Both the position numbers and the translations under genes were made by a program. A stretch of DNA of 64,000 bases, taken from assembly GCF_902141855.1 (NCBI RefSeq), contig NZ_CABFVH010000032.1, forward strand, positions 1 to 64,000, given 5' to 3'. Numbering within the stretch: the first letter of the stretch is position 1; every line of letters begins with the position of its first letter. The stretch is from Methylobacterium dankookense. GTDB lineage: Bacteria > Pseudomonadota > Alphaproteobacteria > Rhizobiales > Beijerinckiaceae. The notes under the pieces are model-generated. The model saw only the letters and a program-made list of their open reading frames with translations, was not told where the DNA came from and made no database searches. Shown piece by piece: positions 8,957 to 18,336 of this stretch.

Positions 8957-9700
8957 ATGGCGGGGCGGGTCGCGATGGTGACGGGGGCGGGCTCCGGGAT
9001 CGGGCGCGCCGTGGCGCTCGGCCTCGCCGCGGCGGGCTACGGTGTCGTGCTCGCCGGGCGGCGCCGCGACGCGCTGGAGGCGGTCGCCGCCGAGGCCGGG
9101 GCCTCGGCGCTTGCCGTCCCGACGGACGTGACCGTGGAGAGCGAGGTCGAGGCCCTGTTCGCGGCCGCCATCGAGCGGTTCGGACGCCTCGACGTGCTGT
9201 TCAACAATGCCGGCATCTTCCCGCGCGCCGCGCCGATCGATGTCATCACGCTCGCGGATTGGCGCGCGAGCGTCGAGGTCAACCTCACCGGGGTCTTCCT
9301 CTGCACCCGGGCCGCCTTCCGCCAGATGAAGGCGCAGGATCCGCGCGGCGGGCGCATCATCAACAACGGCTCGATCTCGGCGCAGGTGCCGCGCCCGCAC
9401 TCGGCGCCCTACGCCGCCACCAAGCACGCCCTCACCGGCCTGACCAAGGCCACCGCCCTCGACGGGCGCGCCCACGACATCGCCTGCGGGCAGATCGACA
9501 TCGGCAACGCGGCGACCGAGATGACGCATGATTTCGCCAAGGGCATGCTCCAGGCGGACGGCTCGCTCAGGCCCGAGCCGATGATGGAGGCGCGCCACGT
9601 GGCCGAGGCCGTGGTCTACATGGCCGGGCTCCCGCTCTCGGCCAACGTGCCCTTCCTCACCATCGCGGCGACGGCGATGCCCTTCCTCGGGCGCGGCTGA
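8957..9700 (+). CDS. Short-chain dehydrogenase/reductase
   Basis: A 247-residue classical SDR. The cofactor motif [10 protein letters not shown] is near residue 9, and the AGRRR end of beta-2 suggests NADP(H). The NNAG motif is near residue 90, a serine lies at the expected catalytic position (NGSIS), and the YAATK active-site pair follows. The substrate is unknown. GGAGGAG lies six bases before ATG 8957, a strong ribosome site. It sits alone between tRNA-Gln and prfC, with no operon clue to its role. Confidence 0.88.
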   Translation: MAGRVAMVTGAGSGIGRAVALGLAAAGYGVVLAGRRRDALEAVAAEAGASALAVPTDVTVESEVEALFAAAIERFGRLDVLFNNAGIFPRAAPIDVITLADWRASVEVNLTGVFLCTRAAFRQMKAQDPRGGRIINNGSISAQVPRPHSAPYAATKHALTGLTKATALDGRAHDIACGQIDIGNAATEMTHDFAKGMLQADGSLRPEPMMEARHVAEAVVYMAGLPLSANVPFLTIAATAMPFLGRG

Positions 9701-9832
9701 GGCGCCAGGCCTTTTGCGATTCCGGGCCGATCGGCTTACATGCGGGCGATCGCCGGCCCGCGCTCCGGCCCTCGCGTTCCCGCAGCCACCGAACCGACCG
9801 AGCCGCGCGCCCGCGCGCTCCCCGAGCCCGCC

Positions 9833-11452
9833 ATGCTGATGCAGACCCAGACCCCGTCCGATGCTGCGAAGGCGGATCCTGTCGCCCGGCGGCGGACCTT
9901 CGCGATCATCTCCCACCCGGATGCCGGCAAGACCACGCTCACGGAGAAGCTGCTCCTGTTCGGCGGCGCCATCCAGCTCGCGGGCGAGGTCAAGGCCAAG
10001 CGCAACCGCGTCTCGACGCGCTCGGACTGGATGGGCATCGAGAAGGAGCGCGGCATCTCGGTCGTCACCTCGGTGATGACGTTCGAGTACGGCGACTGCG
10101 TCTTCAACCTGCTCGACACGCCGGGCCACGAGGACTTCTCGGAGGACACCTACCGCACGCTGACCGCGGTCGACTCGGCCGTCATGGTGATCGACGCGGC
10201 CAAGGGCATCGAGGCGCGCACGCGCAAGCTCTTCGAGGTCTGCCGCCTGCGCGACATCCCGATCGTCACCTTCGTGAACAAGCTCGACCGCGAGGCGCGC
10301 GACCCGTTCGAGACGCTGGACGAGATCGAGAAGACGCTCGCCCTCGACGTCGCCCCGGTGACCTGGCCGATCGGGCTCGGGCGCAACTTCGCCGGCACCT
10401 ACGAGCTCGGCGGCAACCGCGTGCGCCGGCTCGACGCCGCGGACGATGCCGGCACCATCGCCGTCTCGGGCCCCGCCGACCCGCTCTTCGACAGCCTGCT
10501 CACCGAGAACGGCGCGGCCGATGCCTGGCGCGAGGAGGTCGAGCTGGCCGAGGGCGGCCTCAAGACCTTCGACCTCACGGCCTTCCGCGAGGGGCACCTG
10601 ACCCCGGTCTTCTTCGGCTCGGCCCTGCGGAATTTCGGCGTGCGCGACCTCATCGACGGGCTCGCCCGCTTCGCGCCCCCGCCCCGCGGCCAGGAGGCCG
10701 ACAAGCGCGCCGTGGAGCCGACCGAGCCGAAGATGACCGGCTTCGTCTTCAAGATCCAGGCGAACATGGACCCGAACCACCGGGACCGCATCGCCTTCAT
10801 GCGCGTCTGCTCGGGGCAATTGCGGCGGGGCATGAAGGCCAAGCTCGTGCGCACCGGCAAGCCGATGTCGCTCTCGGCGCCGCAATTCTTCTTCGCCCAG
10901 GACCGCGCCATCGCCGACGAGGCCTTCGCCGGCGACGTGGTCGGGATCCCGAACCACGGCACGCTGCGCATCGGCGACACGCTCACCGAGGGCGAGGACC
11001 TGCGCTTCCGCGGCGTTCCGAGCTTCGCCCCCGAGATCCTGCGCCGGATCAAGCTCACCGACGCGATGAAGGCCAAGAAGCTCCGCGAGGCGCTCCAGCA
11101 GATGGGCGAGGAGGGCGTGGTGCAGGTCTTCGTGCCGCAGGACGGCTCCCAGGCCATCGTCGGCGTGGTCGGCGCGCTGCAGCTCGACGTGCTCAAGGAG
11201 CGGCTCGCCGCCGAGTACGGCCTGCCGATCGACTACGAGACCTCGCGCTTCTCGGTCTGCCGCTGGGTCGCGTCGGATTCGGAAGGAGAGCTCGACAAGT
11301 TCGTCGACAGCCACGGCTCCAGCATGGCGCGCGACCTCGACGGCGCCCCGGTCTTCATGGCCAGCACCGCCTTCTCGCTGCGCTACGAGGAGGAGCGCTA
11401 CCCGGCGGTGCGCTTCACAGACATCAAGGACTACCAGAAGCGCGCGGCCTGA
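9833..11452 (+). CDS. prfC: Peptide chain release factor 3
   Basis: A translational GTPase that recycles RF1/RF2 from the ribosome after termination. G1 is SHPDAGKTTL (residues 27-36), the switch regions include MGIEKERGISV, G3 is DTPGHEDFSEDTYR and G4 is NKLDREARDP. The 539-residue length from ATG 9833 matches the family (about 529). A longer frame opening at 9740 would add 31 low-complexity residues, so the internal ATG was preferred even though its ribosome site is weak. It is convergent with the response-regulator gene, with 12 bases between the stops. Confidence 0.95.
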   Translation: MLMQTQTPSDAAKADPVARRRTFAIISHPDAGKTTLTEKLLLFGGAIQLAGEVKAKRNRVSTRSDWMGIEKERGISVVTSVMTFEYGDCVFNLLDTPGHEDFSEDTYRTLTAVDSAVMVIDAAKGIEARTRKLFEVCRLRDIPIVTFVNKLDREARDPFETLDEIEKTLALDVAPVTWPIGLGRNFAGTYELGGNRVRRLDAADDAGTIAVSGPADPLFDSLLTENGAADAWREEVELAEGGLKTFDLTAFREGHLTPVFFGSALRNFGVRDLIDGLARFAPPPRGQEADKRAVEPTEPKMTGFVFKIQANMDPNHRDRIAFMRVCSGQLRRGMKAKLVRTGKPMSLSAPQFFFAQDRAIADEAFAGDVVGIPNHGTLRIGDTLTEGEDLRFRGVPSFAPEILRRIKLTDAMKAKKLREALQQMGEEGVVQVFVPQDGSQAIVGVVGALQLDVLKERLAAEYGLPIDYETSRFSVCRWVASDSEGELDKFVDSHGSSMARDLDGAPVFMASTAFSLRYEEERYPAVRFTDIKDYQKRAA

Positions 11453-11464
11453 CCCCGCCGCGCC

Positions 11465-11917
11465 TCAGAACTTGCCGAGCATCGGGAAGTCGGTGCTCAG
11501 GCTCGATTCGGCGGCGACCGGCGCCTCGCGCTTGCGCGGCTTCGAGTTCAGCACCTGCTTCAGCTTGGTCTTCAGCACCGCCATGTCGAACGGCTTCAGG
11601 ATGAAGGCGTCGGCGCCCGCCTGGTGCGCCACGTTGATGTCCTCGAAGTCGAACGACGCCTCGGTGAGGATGAAGGGCGTGTTCATCAGGCCGTCGTCGG
11701 CGCGGATCTCGCGCAGCAGCGCGATCCCGTCCATCGGCTCCATGTCGAGGTCGCTGATGACCAGGGCGTAGCGGCGCTCGCGCAGGCGCTCCATGGCCTC
11801 GGGCCCGCTCGTCGCGCCGTCGACCTCCGGAAACCCGATGCGGTTCATGAGCATGATGACGAGGCGCAGGAGCTTTTCCTGGTCATCGACAACGAGGATC
11901 GGAGGGGTATCGCTCAT
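11465..11917 (-). CDS. CheY-like single-domain response regulator
   Basis: A 150-residue receiver domain without an output domain. The acidic pair is D11-D12, the phospho-acceptor is D56 (VISDLDMEPMDG), the switch threonine is T85 (ILTEAS) and the conserved lysine is K108 (ILKPFD). About 25 residues of basic, then Ser/Ala-rich tail follow the domain. It resembles CheY proteins that bind the flagellar switch, and it lies between the BLUF sensor and other genes near the flgE cluster. Direct control of flagella is plausible but not shown by the sequence. Confidence 0.88.
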   Translation of the reverse strand: MSDTPPILVVDDQEKLLRLVIMLMNRIGFPEVDGATSGPEAMERLRERRYALVISDLDMEPMDGIALLREIRADDGLMNTPFILTEASFDFEDINVAHQAGADAFILKPFDMAVLKTKLKQVLNSKPRKREAPVAAESSLSTDFPMLGKF

Positions 11918-12007
11918 AGGTCAATCGCCGTATCGGACCGGGCGGAAGGGGCAGGCCGCGCAAGCATGAGGCGCTAATCGTGGATGCCCGGTTTCCATGC
12001 ACAGACT

Positions 12008-12475
12008 CTAGATGAACAGGTGGTCGATGCCCTGCTTGGACATCGCCTCGGACTGAAGCGCCACCGCGAGGGCGTGGATCGCGCTCGCCTTCGGGGTGCC
12101 GCGCTGGAGCATCGGCAGCAGGTTGGCCTTGGCGAACTGCGCCTCGCTCGCCGGCCCGCGCACGACGTTCTTGAAGGAGTTCACGAACTCGCGCTTCGTG
12201 ATCTCGCGCCACTCGCAGATCTGCACGTCGCGGTGGCGCTGGTCCTCGGCGATGCGGTTGAAGGTCTCGTGCACGGAAGTGCGCTCGCCCTCGATGACCT
12301 GAGCGGCGAAATTCTGGTCGACGAGCAGGAAGCTCGTGATCACCGAGAACTCGTTCTTCTTCTGCGCCTGGCGCGTGATGTCGGCGATCTGGCCGACGCG
12401 CAGCTGCGGGTCCGACGACAGGTTCAGCCGCGAGAAGTAGATCAGGTGGACGAGGCTCGTCCGCTTGGCGCGCAT
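12008..12475 (-). CDS. BLUF-domain blue-light sensor protein
   Basis: A 155-residue protein that is mostly one BLUF domain, which binds FAD and senses blue light. The signalling tyrosine is Y13 (LIYFSR), the flavin-contacting asparagine is N41, and the key glutamine is Q59 in FAAQVIEGE. The N-to-Q spacing of 18 matches PixD/Slr1694. The family pattern EDxRHRDVQIxEWREITKREF follows. The semi-conserved Trp/Met after the REF motif is replaced (REFVNSFKN). A helical tail of about 50 residues may mediate oligomerisation or partner binding. The start is ATG 12475. The gene diverges from flgE and is followed by a CheY-like gene, so it may link light to motility; that link is inference. Confidence 0.85.
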   Translation of the reverse strand: MRAKRTSLVHLIYFSRLNLSSDPQLRVGQIADITRQAQKKNEFSVITSFLLVDQNFAAQVIEGERTSVHETFNRIAEDQRHRDVQICEWREITKREFVNSFKNVVRGPASEAQFAKANLLPMLQRGTPKASAIHALAVALQSEAMSKQGIDHLFI

Positions 12476-12647
12476 GACGGGGATCCTGGCGGGTATCCTG
12501 GGTGCCCGCGCCGACCCTAGGACGGGCGGCGATAACGGCGCGTAAACGGGCACGGCACTCGGCACTATCTGCCGGGGGGCGGGGGAGAGATGGGGCGATT
12601 CCTGCCGGCCCCGCCCTACGGCATCCAACGATTCCAAGGGCTTGGCG

Positions 12648-12663
12648 CTGGCATGGCCGTTGC
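12648..12663 (+). promoter_or_regulatory. Sigma-54 (-24/-12) promoter of flgE
   Basis: CTGGCATGGCCGTTGC matches the consensus YTGGCACG-N4-TTGC with one change. The invariant GG and GC are exactly ten bases apart. It would start transcription near 12675, giving a ~40-base leader before flgE at 12715. Hook genes of other alphaproteobacteria use sigma-54. Confidence 0.7.
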
Positions 12664-12714
12664 GCCGAGGCCGTGGCGACCGCCGGCGCGGTGCGCTCAC
12701 GGGAATGGGCCCTC

Positions 12715-14097
12715 ATGGACATCTTTTCGGCGCTGCAGACGGCGGTCTCCGGTCTGAAGGCGCAATCCTACGCGATCAGCAACATCTCGGGGAACATCGC
12801 GAACTCGCAGACCACCGGGTTCAAGCGGATCGACACGAGCTTCGAGGACCTGATCGCCGAGCAGTCGCGCACCCGCGAGGTGGCCGGCACCGTGCTCGCC
12901 CAGTCGCAGCTCACCAACACGCTCCAGGGCAACATCACGGCGACCAACGTGGCGACCAACATGGCGCTGCGCGGCGACGGCTTCTTCGTGGTGCAGCAGC
13001 GGACCGGCGACGCCAACAGCCAGGCGACCTTCACGGGCCAGAACCTCTACACGCGGCGCGGCGACTTCACCCTCGACAAGAGCGGCTACCTCGTGAACGG
13101 CGCCGGCAGCTACCTGCAGGGCCAGAACATCGATCCCGCCACGGGGCAGGTCGGCGCCACGGGCCCGATCCAGATCACCGACACGACGCTGGCGGCCAAG
13201 AAGTCCTCGATCATCACCTACGGCGCGAACCTGCCGGCGACGCCCAAGACCACCGCCTCGGCAAGCTCCACCTCGGCCCTCTACGCCCCGGCCGACACCT
13301 CCGCGCTCGTGACCGCCACCGACGGCTCCAGCACCACCGGCAAGATGGTGACGGCGGCCAATGCCGGCGACTTCATCAACAGCAGCATCGCCGGCCCGAC
13401 CCTGACCCTCTACACCGACAACGGCGCGCCGGTGACGCTGACCACGCGCTGGGCCAAGATCCAGGACGCCACCGCGGCGACGCCGGCGGTGTGGAACATG
13501 TTCTACGCCTCGGACACCACGGTCGCGAACGACAAGACCAACTGGATCAATGCCGGCACGGGCGTGACCTTCGATTCCGCGGGCCAGCTCCTCCAGCCCT
13601 CGGGCGGCAACCTGCCGCTCACGAACCTGACCGTGAACGGCACCAATCTCGGCACCGTGAAGCTCGCCTTCGACAAGACCACGCTGACGCAATACGCCTC
13701 GACCGCCGGCGCCGCGACCACCAACGCCCTGAGCCAGGACGGCTTCTCCGCCGGCACGCTCAGCGACATCGCCGTCTCGGAGACCGGGCAGATCCTCGGC
13801 ACCTTCTCCAACGGCTCGGTCAAGGCGCTCGCCAATGTCGGCATCGCGCGCTTCGCCAATCCCGACGGGCTGAAGGTCGAGTCCGGCGGCAACTTCGCGC
13901 AGACCGCGGATTCGGGCGATCCGCTCGCCGGCCTCGGCGGCTCGACGGTGGTGGGCAGCAATGTCGAGCAGTCGAATACCGACATTGCCAATGAGTTCTC
14001 TAAGATGATCGTAACCCAGCAGGCGTACTCTGCGAACACGCGGGTCATGTCGACCGCGCAGCAGATGATGTCCGACCTGCTCAACGTCATCCGCTGA
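12715..14097 (+). CDS. flgE: Flagellar hook protein FlgE
   Basis: A 460-residue hook subunit. The N-terminal rod-hook motif MDIFSALQTAVSGLKAQS and the NISGNIANSQTTGFKR box are present. The hook signature LRGDGFFVVQQ lies near residue 90, and the C-terminal helix ends SANTRVMSTAQQMMSDLLNVIR. The middle is Ser/Thr/Ala-rich, as expected for the variable hook surface. The start ATG 12715 gives the canonical first residues; an upstream frame to 12502 is out of family. It heads flgE-flgK-flgL behind a sigma-54-like promoter. Confidence 0.95.
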   Translation: MDIFSALQTAVSGLKAQSYAISNISGNIANSQTTGFKRIDTSFEDLIAEQSRTREVAGTVLAQSQLTNTLQGNITATNVATNMALRGDGFFVVQQRTGDANSQATFTGQNLYTRRGDFTLDKSGYLVNGAGSYLQGQNIDPATGQVGATGPIQITDTTLAAKKSSIITYGANLPATPKTTASASSTSALYAPADTSALVTATDGSSTTGKMVTAANAGDFINSSIAGPTLTLYTDNGAPVTLTTRWAKIQDATAATPAVWNMFYASDTTVANDKTNWINAGTGVTFDSAGQLLQPSGGNLPLTNLTVNGTNLGTVKLAFDKTTLTQYASTAGAATTNALSQDGFSAGTLSDIAVSETGQILGTFSNGSVKALANVGIARFANPDGLKVESGGNFAQTADSGDPLAGLGGSTVVGSNVEQSNTDIANEFSKMIVTQQAYSANTRVMSTAQQMMSDLLNVIR

Positions 14098-14164
14098 TGC
14101 CGCCGCGGGTCCGGAGGGCTCCGCCGGGCGCGCGGTCGCAGCGTGAGGGGCTGGAGGCGGCAGG

Positions 14165-16048
14165 ATGACCCTGAGCGCATTGTCCACGGCGACGGCGGGC
14201 CTCAAGGCCACGCAGGCGGCGATCGGGATCGTCTCCCAGAACGTCGCCAATGCCGGCACCGCCGGCTACACCAAGCGCACGCTCACCGCGGTCGCCGGGC
14301 TCGGCAACAGCTCGGTCGCCACCGGCACGGTCGCGCGCAGCTTCGACGCGGCCGCCCTGAAGCAGCTCCGCCTGGAGACGGCGGGCTCGGGCTACACCGC
14401 GACCCGCGCCGACGTCGCGGCGCAGATCGACCGGCTGTTCGGCACGCCGGGCAGCGCCACCGCCCTCGACGGGCTGGTGAACGGCTTCACGCTCTCCCTG
14501 CAGACGCTGGCCGCGAATCCCACCATCTCGGCGGCGCGCAGCGGCGTCATCGACGCCGCCTCCGCGCTCGCCTCCGGCATCAACACCATGGCGAGCGGCG
14601 TGCAGGACCTGCGCACCGGCATCGAGGCCCAGCTCGCCACCGACACCCGCTCGGCCTCGGCGCTTCTCAGCGGCATCGCGGGCCTCAACCTGAAGATCCA
14701 GGGCACCAGCGACGCGGCCGCCCGCGCCGACCTGGAGGACCAGCGCGACCAGCAGATCACGCAGCTCTCCGCCTACATGGACGTGCAGACGGTGGCCCAG
14801 CGCGACGGCACCGTCACGCTGATGACCGGCACCGGCGTGACCCTGGTCGACCGCGGCAACGCCGCCACGCTCACCTTCGACGCCCGCTCCAGCCTCGGCC
14901 CCAACTCGGCCTACAGCACCGATTCCGCAGCCCGGAGCGTCGGCACCATCACCGCCACCATGCCGGGCAGCGGCTCGATCGACCTCGGCGCGCCGGGCGT
15001 GCTGCGCTCCGGCAGCATGGCGGCGCAGCTCGAATTGCGCGACAGCGTGCTGCCCCAGGTCCAGCGCCAGCTCGACGACCTCGCCTCGGGCCTCGCCAGC
15101 GCGATGACCGACAAGACCGTGACCGGCACCGTGAGCGGCACGGCGGCGACGATCGACCTCTCGGGCATCCAGGCCGGCAACAGCCTGACCCTGCCGGTGA
15201 CCATGCCGGACGGCTCGATGCGCAACGTCGTGCTCGTCGCCTCGAGCAAGACGAGCGCCGCGGTCGATCCACGGCTCACCGACGACGCGACCGCCTTCGC
15301 CCAGACCTTCGACATCTCGGGCGGCCCGGCCACCTACGCCGCCAAGATCCAGGAGGCGCTCGACGCGGTCGCGAGCCGCGCGGCGGCGCAGGGCTATCCG
15401 GCATCGGGCATCCCGACCCTGACGGCGAGCGGCGGCTCCGCCTCGATCACCGTCGCCGGCTCGTCCGGCACCCGCGTGACCGGGGCCAGCGCGTCGATCA
15501 CGCTTCCGGCCTCGGCGAGCGACCTCACCGGCGCCTATCCGCAGATCGCGCTCTTCGTGGACGGGTCCGGCAACAAGCTGGTCACCGGCTCGCTCGATGC
15601 GGGCGCGCAGGGCACCGGCCTCGCCCAGCGCCTCACCATCAACCCGGCCGTGACCGCCAAGACCTCGGTGCTCACCGCGAGCGGCGCGACGGGGACGGGC
15701 ACGGACGGCGCGCGGGCGAACTTCATCTACGACGCGCTGACGAGCGCCCAGACGACCTTCTCGTCGTCGAGCGGCATCGGCGGCGTCTCCGCTCCCCATG
15801 TCACCTCCGTGGCCGCCTTCGCGCAGGACGTCATCGCCGCGCAAGGGGCGGCCGCCGACCAGGCCAAGAACCTCAACGACGGCCAGAGCGTCGCCCTCTC
15901 CACGGCCCAGAGCCGCTTCGCCACCAGCGCGGGCGTGAGCGTGGACGAGGAGATGGCGAACCTGATCTCGCTGCAGCAGGCCTACAGCGCCAATGCCCGG
16001 GTGCTGACCGCCGCCCGCGACATGCTCGACACCCTGCTGAGGCTCTGA
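14165..16048 (+). CDS. flgK: Flagellar hook-associated protein FlgK (HAP1)
   Basis: A 627-residue junction protein between hook and filament. The N-terminus (LSTATAGLKATQAAIGIVSQNVANAGTAGYTKR, read as two blocks) is the shared rod/hook/HAP motif. The C-terminus, LISLQQAYSANARVLTAARDMLDTLL, carries the matching coiled-coil helix. Between them is a long Ala/Thr-rich region. It lies 67 bases after flgE and 100 bases before flgL, an order usual for alphaproteobacteria. Confidence 0.93.
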   Translation: MTLSALSTATAGLKATQAAIGIVSQNVANAGTAGYTKRTLTAVAGLGNSSVATGTVARSFDAAALKQLRLETAGSGYTATRADVAAQIDRLFGTPGSATALDGLVNGFTLSLQTLAANPTISAARSGVIDAASALASGINTMASGVQDLRTGIEAQLATDTRSASALLSGIAGLNLKIQGTSDAAARADLEDQRDQQITQLSAYMDVQTVAQRDGTVTLMTGTGVTLVDRGNAATLTFDARSSLGPNSAYSTDSAARSVGTITATMPGSGSIDLGAPGVLRSGSMAAQLELRDSVLPQVQRQLDDLASGLASAMTDKTVTGTVSGTAATIDLSGIQAGNSLTLPVTMPDGSMRNVVLVASSKTSAAVDPRLTDDATAFAQTFDISGGPATYAAKIQEALDAVASRAAAQGYPASGIPTLTASGGSASITVAGSSGTRVTGASASITLPASASDLTGAYPQIALFVDGSGNKLVTGSLDAGAQGTGLAQRLTINPAVTAKTSVLTASGATGTGTDGARANFIYDALTSAQTTFSSSSGIGGVSAPHVTSVAAFAQDVIAAQGAAADQAKNLNDGQSVALSTAQSRFATSAGVSVDEEMANLISLQQAYSANARVLTAARDMLDTLLRL

Positions 16049-16148
16049 CCATGCACGAGTCCGCGCGGCGCCCGAGTGACGTCCGATCCTCCATCCCCAA
16101 GGGGCCGACCGTCTTCTCCGGGACGCGGCTCATGAGAGGGCCCCGGCC

Positions 16149-17984
16149 ATGACCACGATCCGACCCTTCGCCGCGGGCAGCTACACCGCGACGCGCAACA
16201 CGCAGCAGATCCTCGACGTGAAGTCCCAGCTCGACACGCTGACGACGCAGCTCGGCACCGGGCGTGCCGCCGAGACCTATGGCGGCCTCGGCGCCGCGCG
16301 TACGACGAGCCTCTCGGCGCGCGCGACGGTGAGCGCGCTCGCCGGCTACGACGCCGCGATCACCGCGGCGCAGACGCGGACCAACATCGCGGCCACCAGC
16401 CTCACGCAGGTCATCACCCTCGGCAACAGCCTGAGCGCCGACCTGCAGAACGGGCTGGTGCGCAACGCCAACGGCACGATCAGCAGCAGCACGCTCGCGG
16501 GCAACAGCCTCGCCGCGGTGATCGACGCCCTGAACCAGTCGGCGGCGGGCACCTACGTCTTCTCCGGCCGCAACGGCGAGACCGCGCCGGTGATCGGCTA
16601 CGACCAGATGCTCGACGGCGATCCCGGCCTCGGCCTCGACGGCCTGAAGACCCTGGTCGCCCAGCAGCGGACGGCCGATCTCGGCACGGACGGGATGGGC
16701 CGGCTCGCCACCGCCCGTCCGACCACCACCTCGGTCAGCCTGACCGAGAATGCGAGCGCCGCGGTGCGCGCCAATTTCGGCTTCACCCTGCCCACCGCCC
16801 CGACCGTGACGGGGGGCGCCCTGACGGCGAGCTACACGCCGGCCGGCGCGGCCACGGCGACGGCCACCTTCGCGGCGGCGCCGACCGAGGGGCAGCGCTT
16901 CCGGGTCGTCGTCAACCAGCCGGACGGGACGCAGAAGACCATCGACTTCACCGCCCGGGCGAACCCCGCCTCGGGCGACGTGGACACATTCCCCGTGGTG
17001 GCCGACCCGGCCGCGGCCCAGTCCGCGCTGGCCACGCTGATCGCCCCCGGCACGCTGGCGAGCGTGCAGAGCGCGGCGCCCACCGACACGCCGCCCGGGC
17101 CCGGCCTCTCCTTGAGCTTCGCCGGCGGCAGCCCGGCCTCCCTCACGGTCGGGCTCGGCACGCCCCCGACCCAGCCGACCGTCGGCGACAGCATCACCAT
17201 CAAGCTCGCGCTGCACGACGGCACCACCACCTCGATCACGCTCACCGCGCGGGCCTCCGCCGCATCGACCTCGGCCAGCGAGTTCGCGATCGACCCGACC
17301 GACCCCGCCAAGACCGCCGACAACCTCGCCAAGGCGCTCGGCAACGCGGTGGGGGCGGCCGCCGACACCACGCTCAGCGCCAGCGCCACCGTGCGGGCCT
17401 CGGAGGACTTCTTCGCGGGCTCGAGCAGCACGGGCCTGGCGCCCCGCCGCCTGACCTTCGATGCCGCCGGCAACGCCACGGGCTATGCGCAGACGCCGCA
17501 GGCCAAGACCGTGATCTGGTACCGGGGCGACGATGCCGGGACCGATCCGCGCAACACGGTCACCACCCGCATCGGCGCGAGCAACACGGTCGCGACCGGC
17601 GTGCGCGCCAACGAGGCCCCCTTGCGCGCGGTGCTCGCCGGCATGGCCGCCGCCGCGGTCGGCGCCACCGGCGGCACGGCCACCGCCGACGTGCGCTGGC
17701 AGGCGCTCGCCGACCGGGCCGGCAGCCTGCTCGGCGCCGTCAGCACGAGCCCGAGCGTGCAGGAGATCGCCACCGATTTCGGCTTGGCCTCCAGCAGCAT
17801 GTCGAACGCCAAGAGCCTGAACGCCTCCACCCGCAACGCGCTTCAAGACACCATCGAGGGCGTCGAGGCGGCACCCATGGAAGAGGTGGCGGCCAAGCTG
17901 CTCGCGGTGCAGAACCGCCTGCAGGCGAGCTACCAGATCACCTCCACCCTCTCAAAACTAACCCTCGTCAACTATATGAGTTGA
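16149..17984 (+). CDS. flgL: Flagellar hook-associated protein FlgL (HAP3), enlarged
   Basis: A 611-residue flagellin-like junction protein, against about 300-400 in most relatives. The N-terminal D0/D1 helices are recognisable (ILDVKSQLDTLTTQLGTGRAA, NQSAAGTYVFSGRNGETAPV), as are the C-terminal helices ending ASYQITSTLSKLTLVNYMS. The extra length is a Thr/Ala/Pro-rich central region (about residues 205-440), probably surface-exposed domains like the variable part of flagellin. It is third in the flgE-flgK-flgL set. Confidence 0.88.
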   Translation: MTTIRPFAAGSYTATRNTQQILDVKSQLDTLTTQLGTGRAAETYGGLGAARTTSLSARATVSALAGYDAAITAAQTRTNIAATSLTQVITLGNSLSADLQNGLVRNANGTISSSTLAGNSLAAVIDALNQSAAGTYVFSGRNGETAPVIGYDQMLDGDPGLGLDGLKTLVAQQRTADLGTDGMGRLATARPTTTSVSLTENASAAVRANFGFTLPTAPTVTGGALTASYTPAGAATATATFAAAPTEGQRFRVVVNQPDGTQKTIDFTARANPASGDVDTFPVVADPAAAQSALATLIAPGTLASVQSAAPTDTPPGPGLSLSFAGGSPASLTVGLGTPPTQPTVGDSITIKLALHDGTTTSITLTARASAASTSASEFAIDPTDPAKTADNLAKALGNAVGAAADTTLSASATVRASEDFFAGSSSTGLAPRRLTFDAAGNATGYAQTPQAKTVIWYRGDDAGTDPRNTVTTRIGASNTVATGVRANEAPLRAVLAGMAAAAVGATGGTATADVRWQALADRAGSLLGAVSTSPSVQEIATDFGLASSSMSNAKSLNASTRNALQDTIEGVEAAPMEEVAAKLLAVQNRLQASYQITSTLSKLTLVNYMS

Positions 17985-18078
17985 GTTCGGGCGAGTTCTT
18001 TACCCAATTCTTGCCGCTTTCGACGGTTCAGGATGCGCGCGCGTCGGCTCCCGGATGCCGATGCCGGGAGATCCGACC

Positions 18079-18336
18079 ATGCAGCTCGCCCAGCCCATCC
18101 GGATGATCGGCCGCCTCGGGCTCGAGGGGCGGGCCGGCGCCATCGTCCAGGCGGAACAGGCCGTCGACACCTTCCTCGCCGCGTTCCCCGGCGACGAGCA
18201 GCCCCTCGCCCTCGACATCCTGCTGCGCGACGCCGCGCGCCTGCGCGACCGCGAGCCCGGCCTCGACGCATTCCTCACCGAGGTCGAGCACTATATCGAC
18301 TTGCTGTTCCGGGACATGACGCGGGCCGAAGCGTGA
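18079..18336 (+). CDS. Small hypothetical protein downstream of flgL
   Basis: An 85-residue acidic helical protein that I do not recognise. It contains EQAVDTFLAAFPGDEQ and a helix ending EVEHYIDLLFRDM. GGGAG lies eight bases before ATG 18079, so this start was preferred to ATG 18055. Its position would suit a flagellar accessory protein, but it lacks FlaF or FlbT features. The stop overlaps the GTG start of the next gene, indicating coupling. Confidence 0.6.
   Translation: MQLAQPIRMIGRLGLEGRAGAIVQAEQAVDTFLAAFPGDEQPLALDILLRDAARLRDREPGLDAFLTEVEHYIDLLFRDMTRAEA

Noticed and set aside
9740-9832. Upstream extension of prfC
   Set aside because: The 31 added residues are Pro/Arg-rich and absent from the family; the internal ATG gives the normal length.
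14087-17846. Long minus-strand frames opposite flgK and flgL
   Set aside because: They are antisense shadows of genes with clear flagellar motifs.
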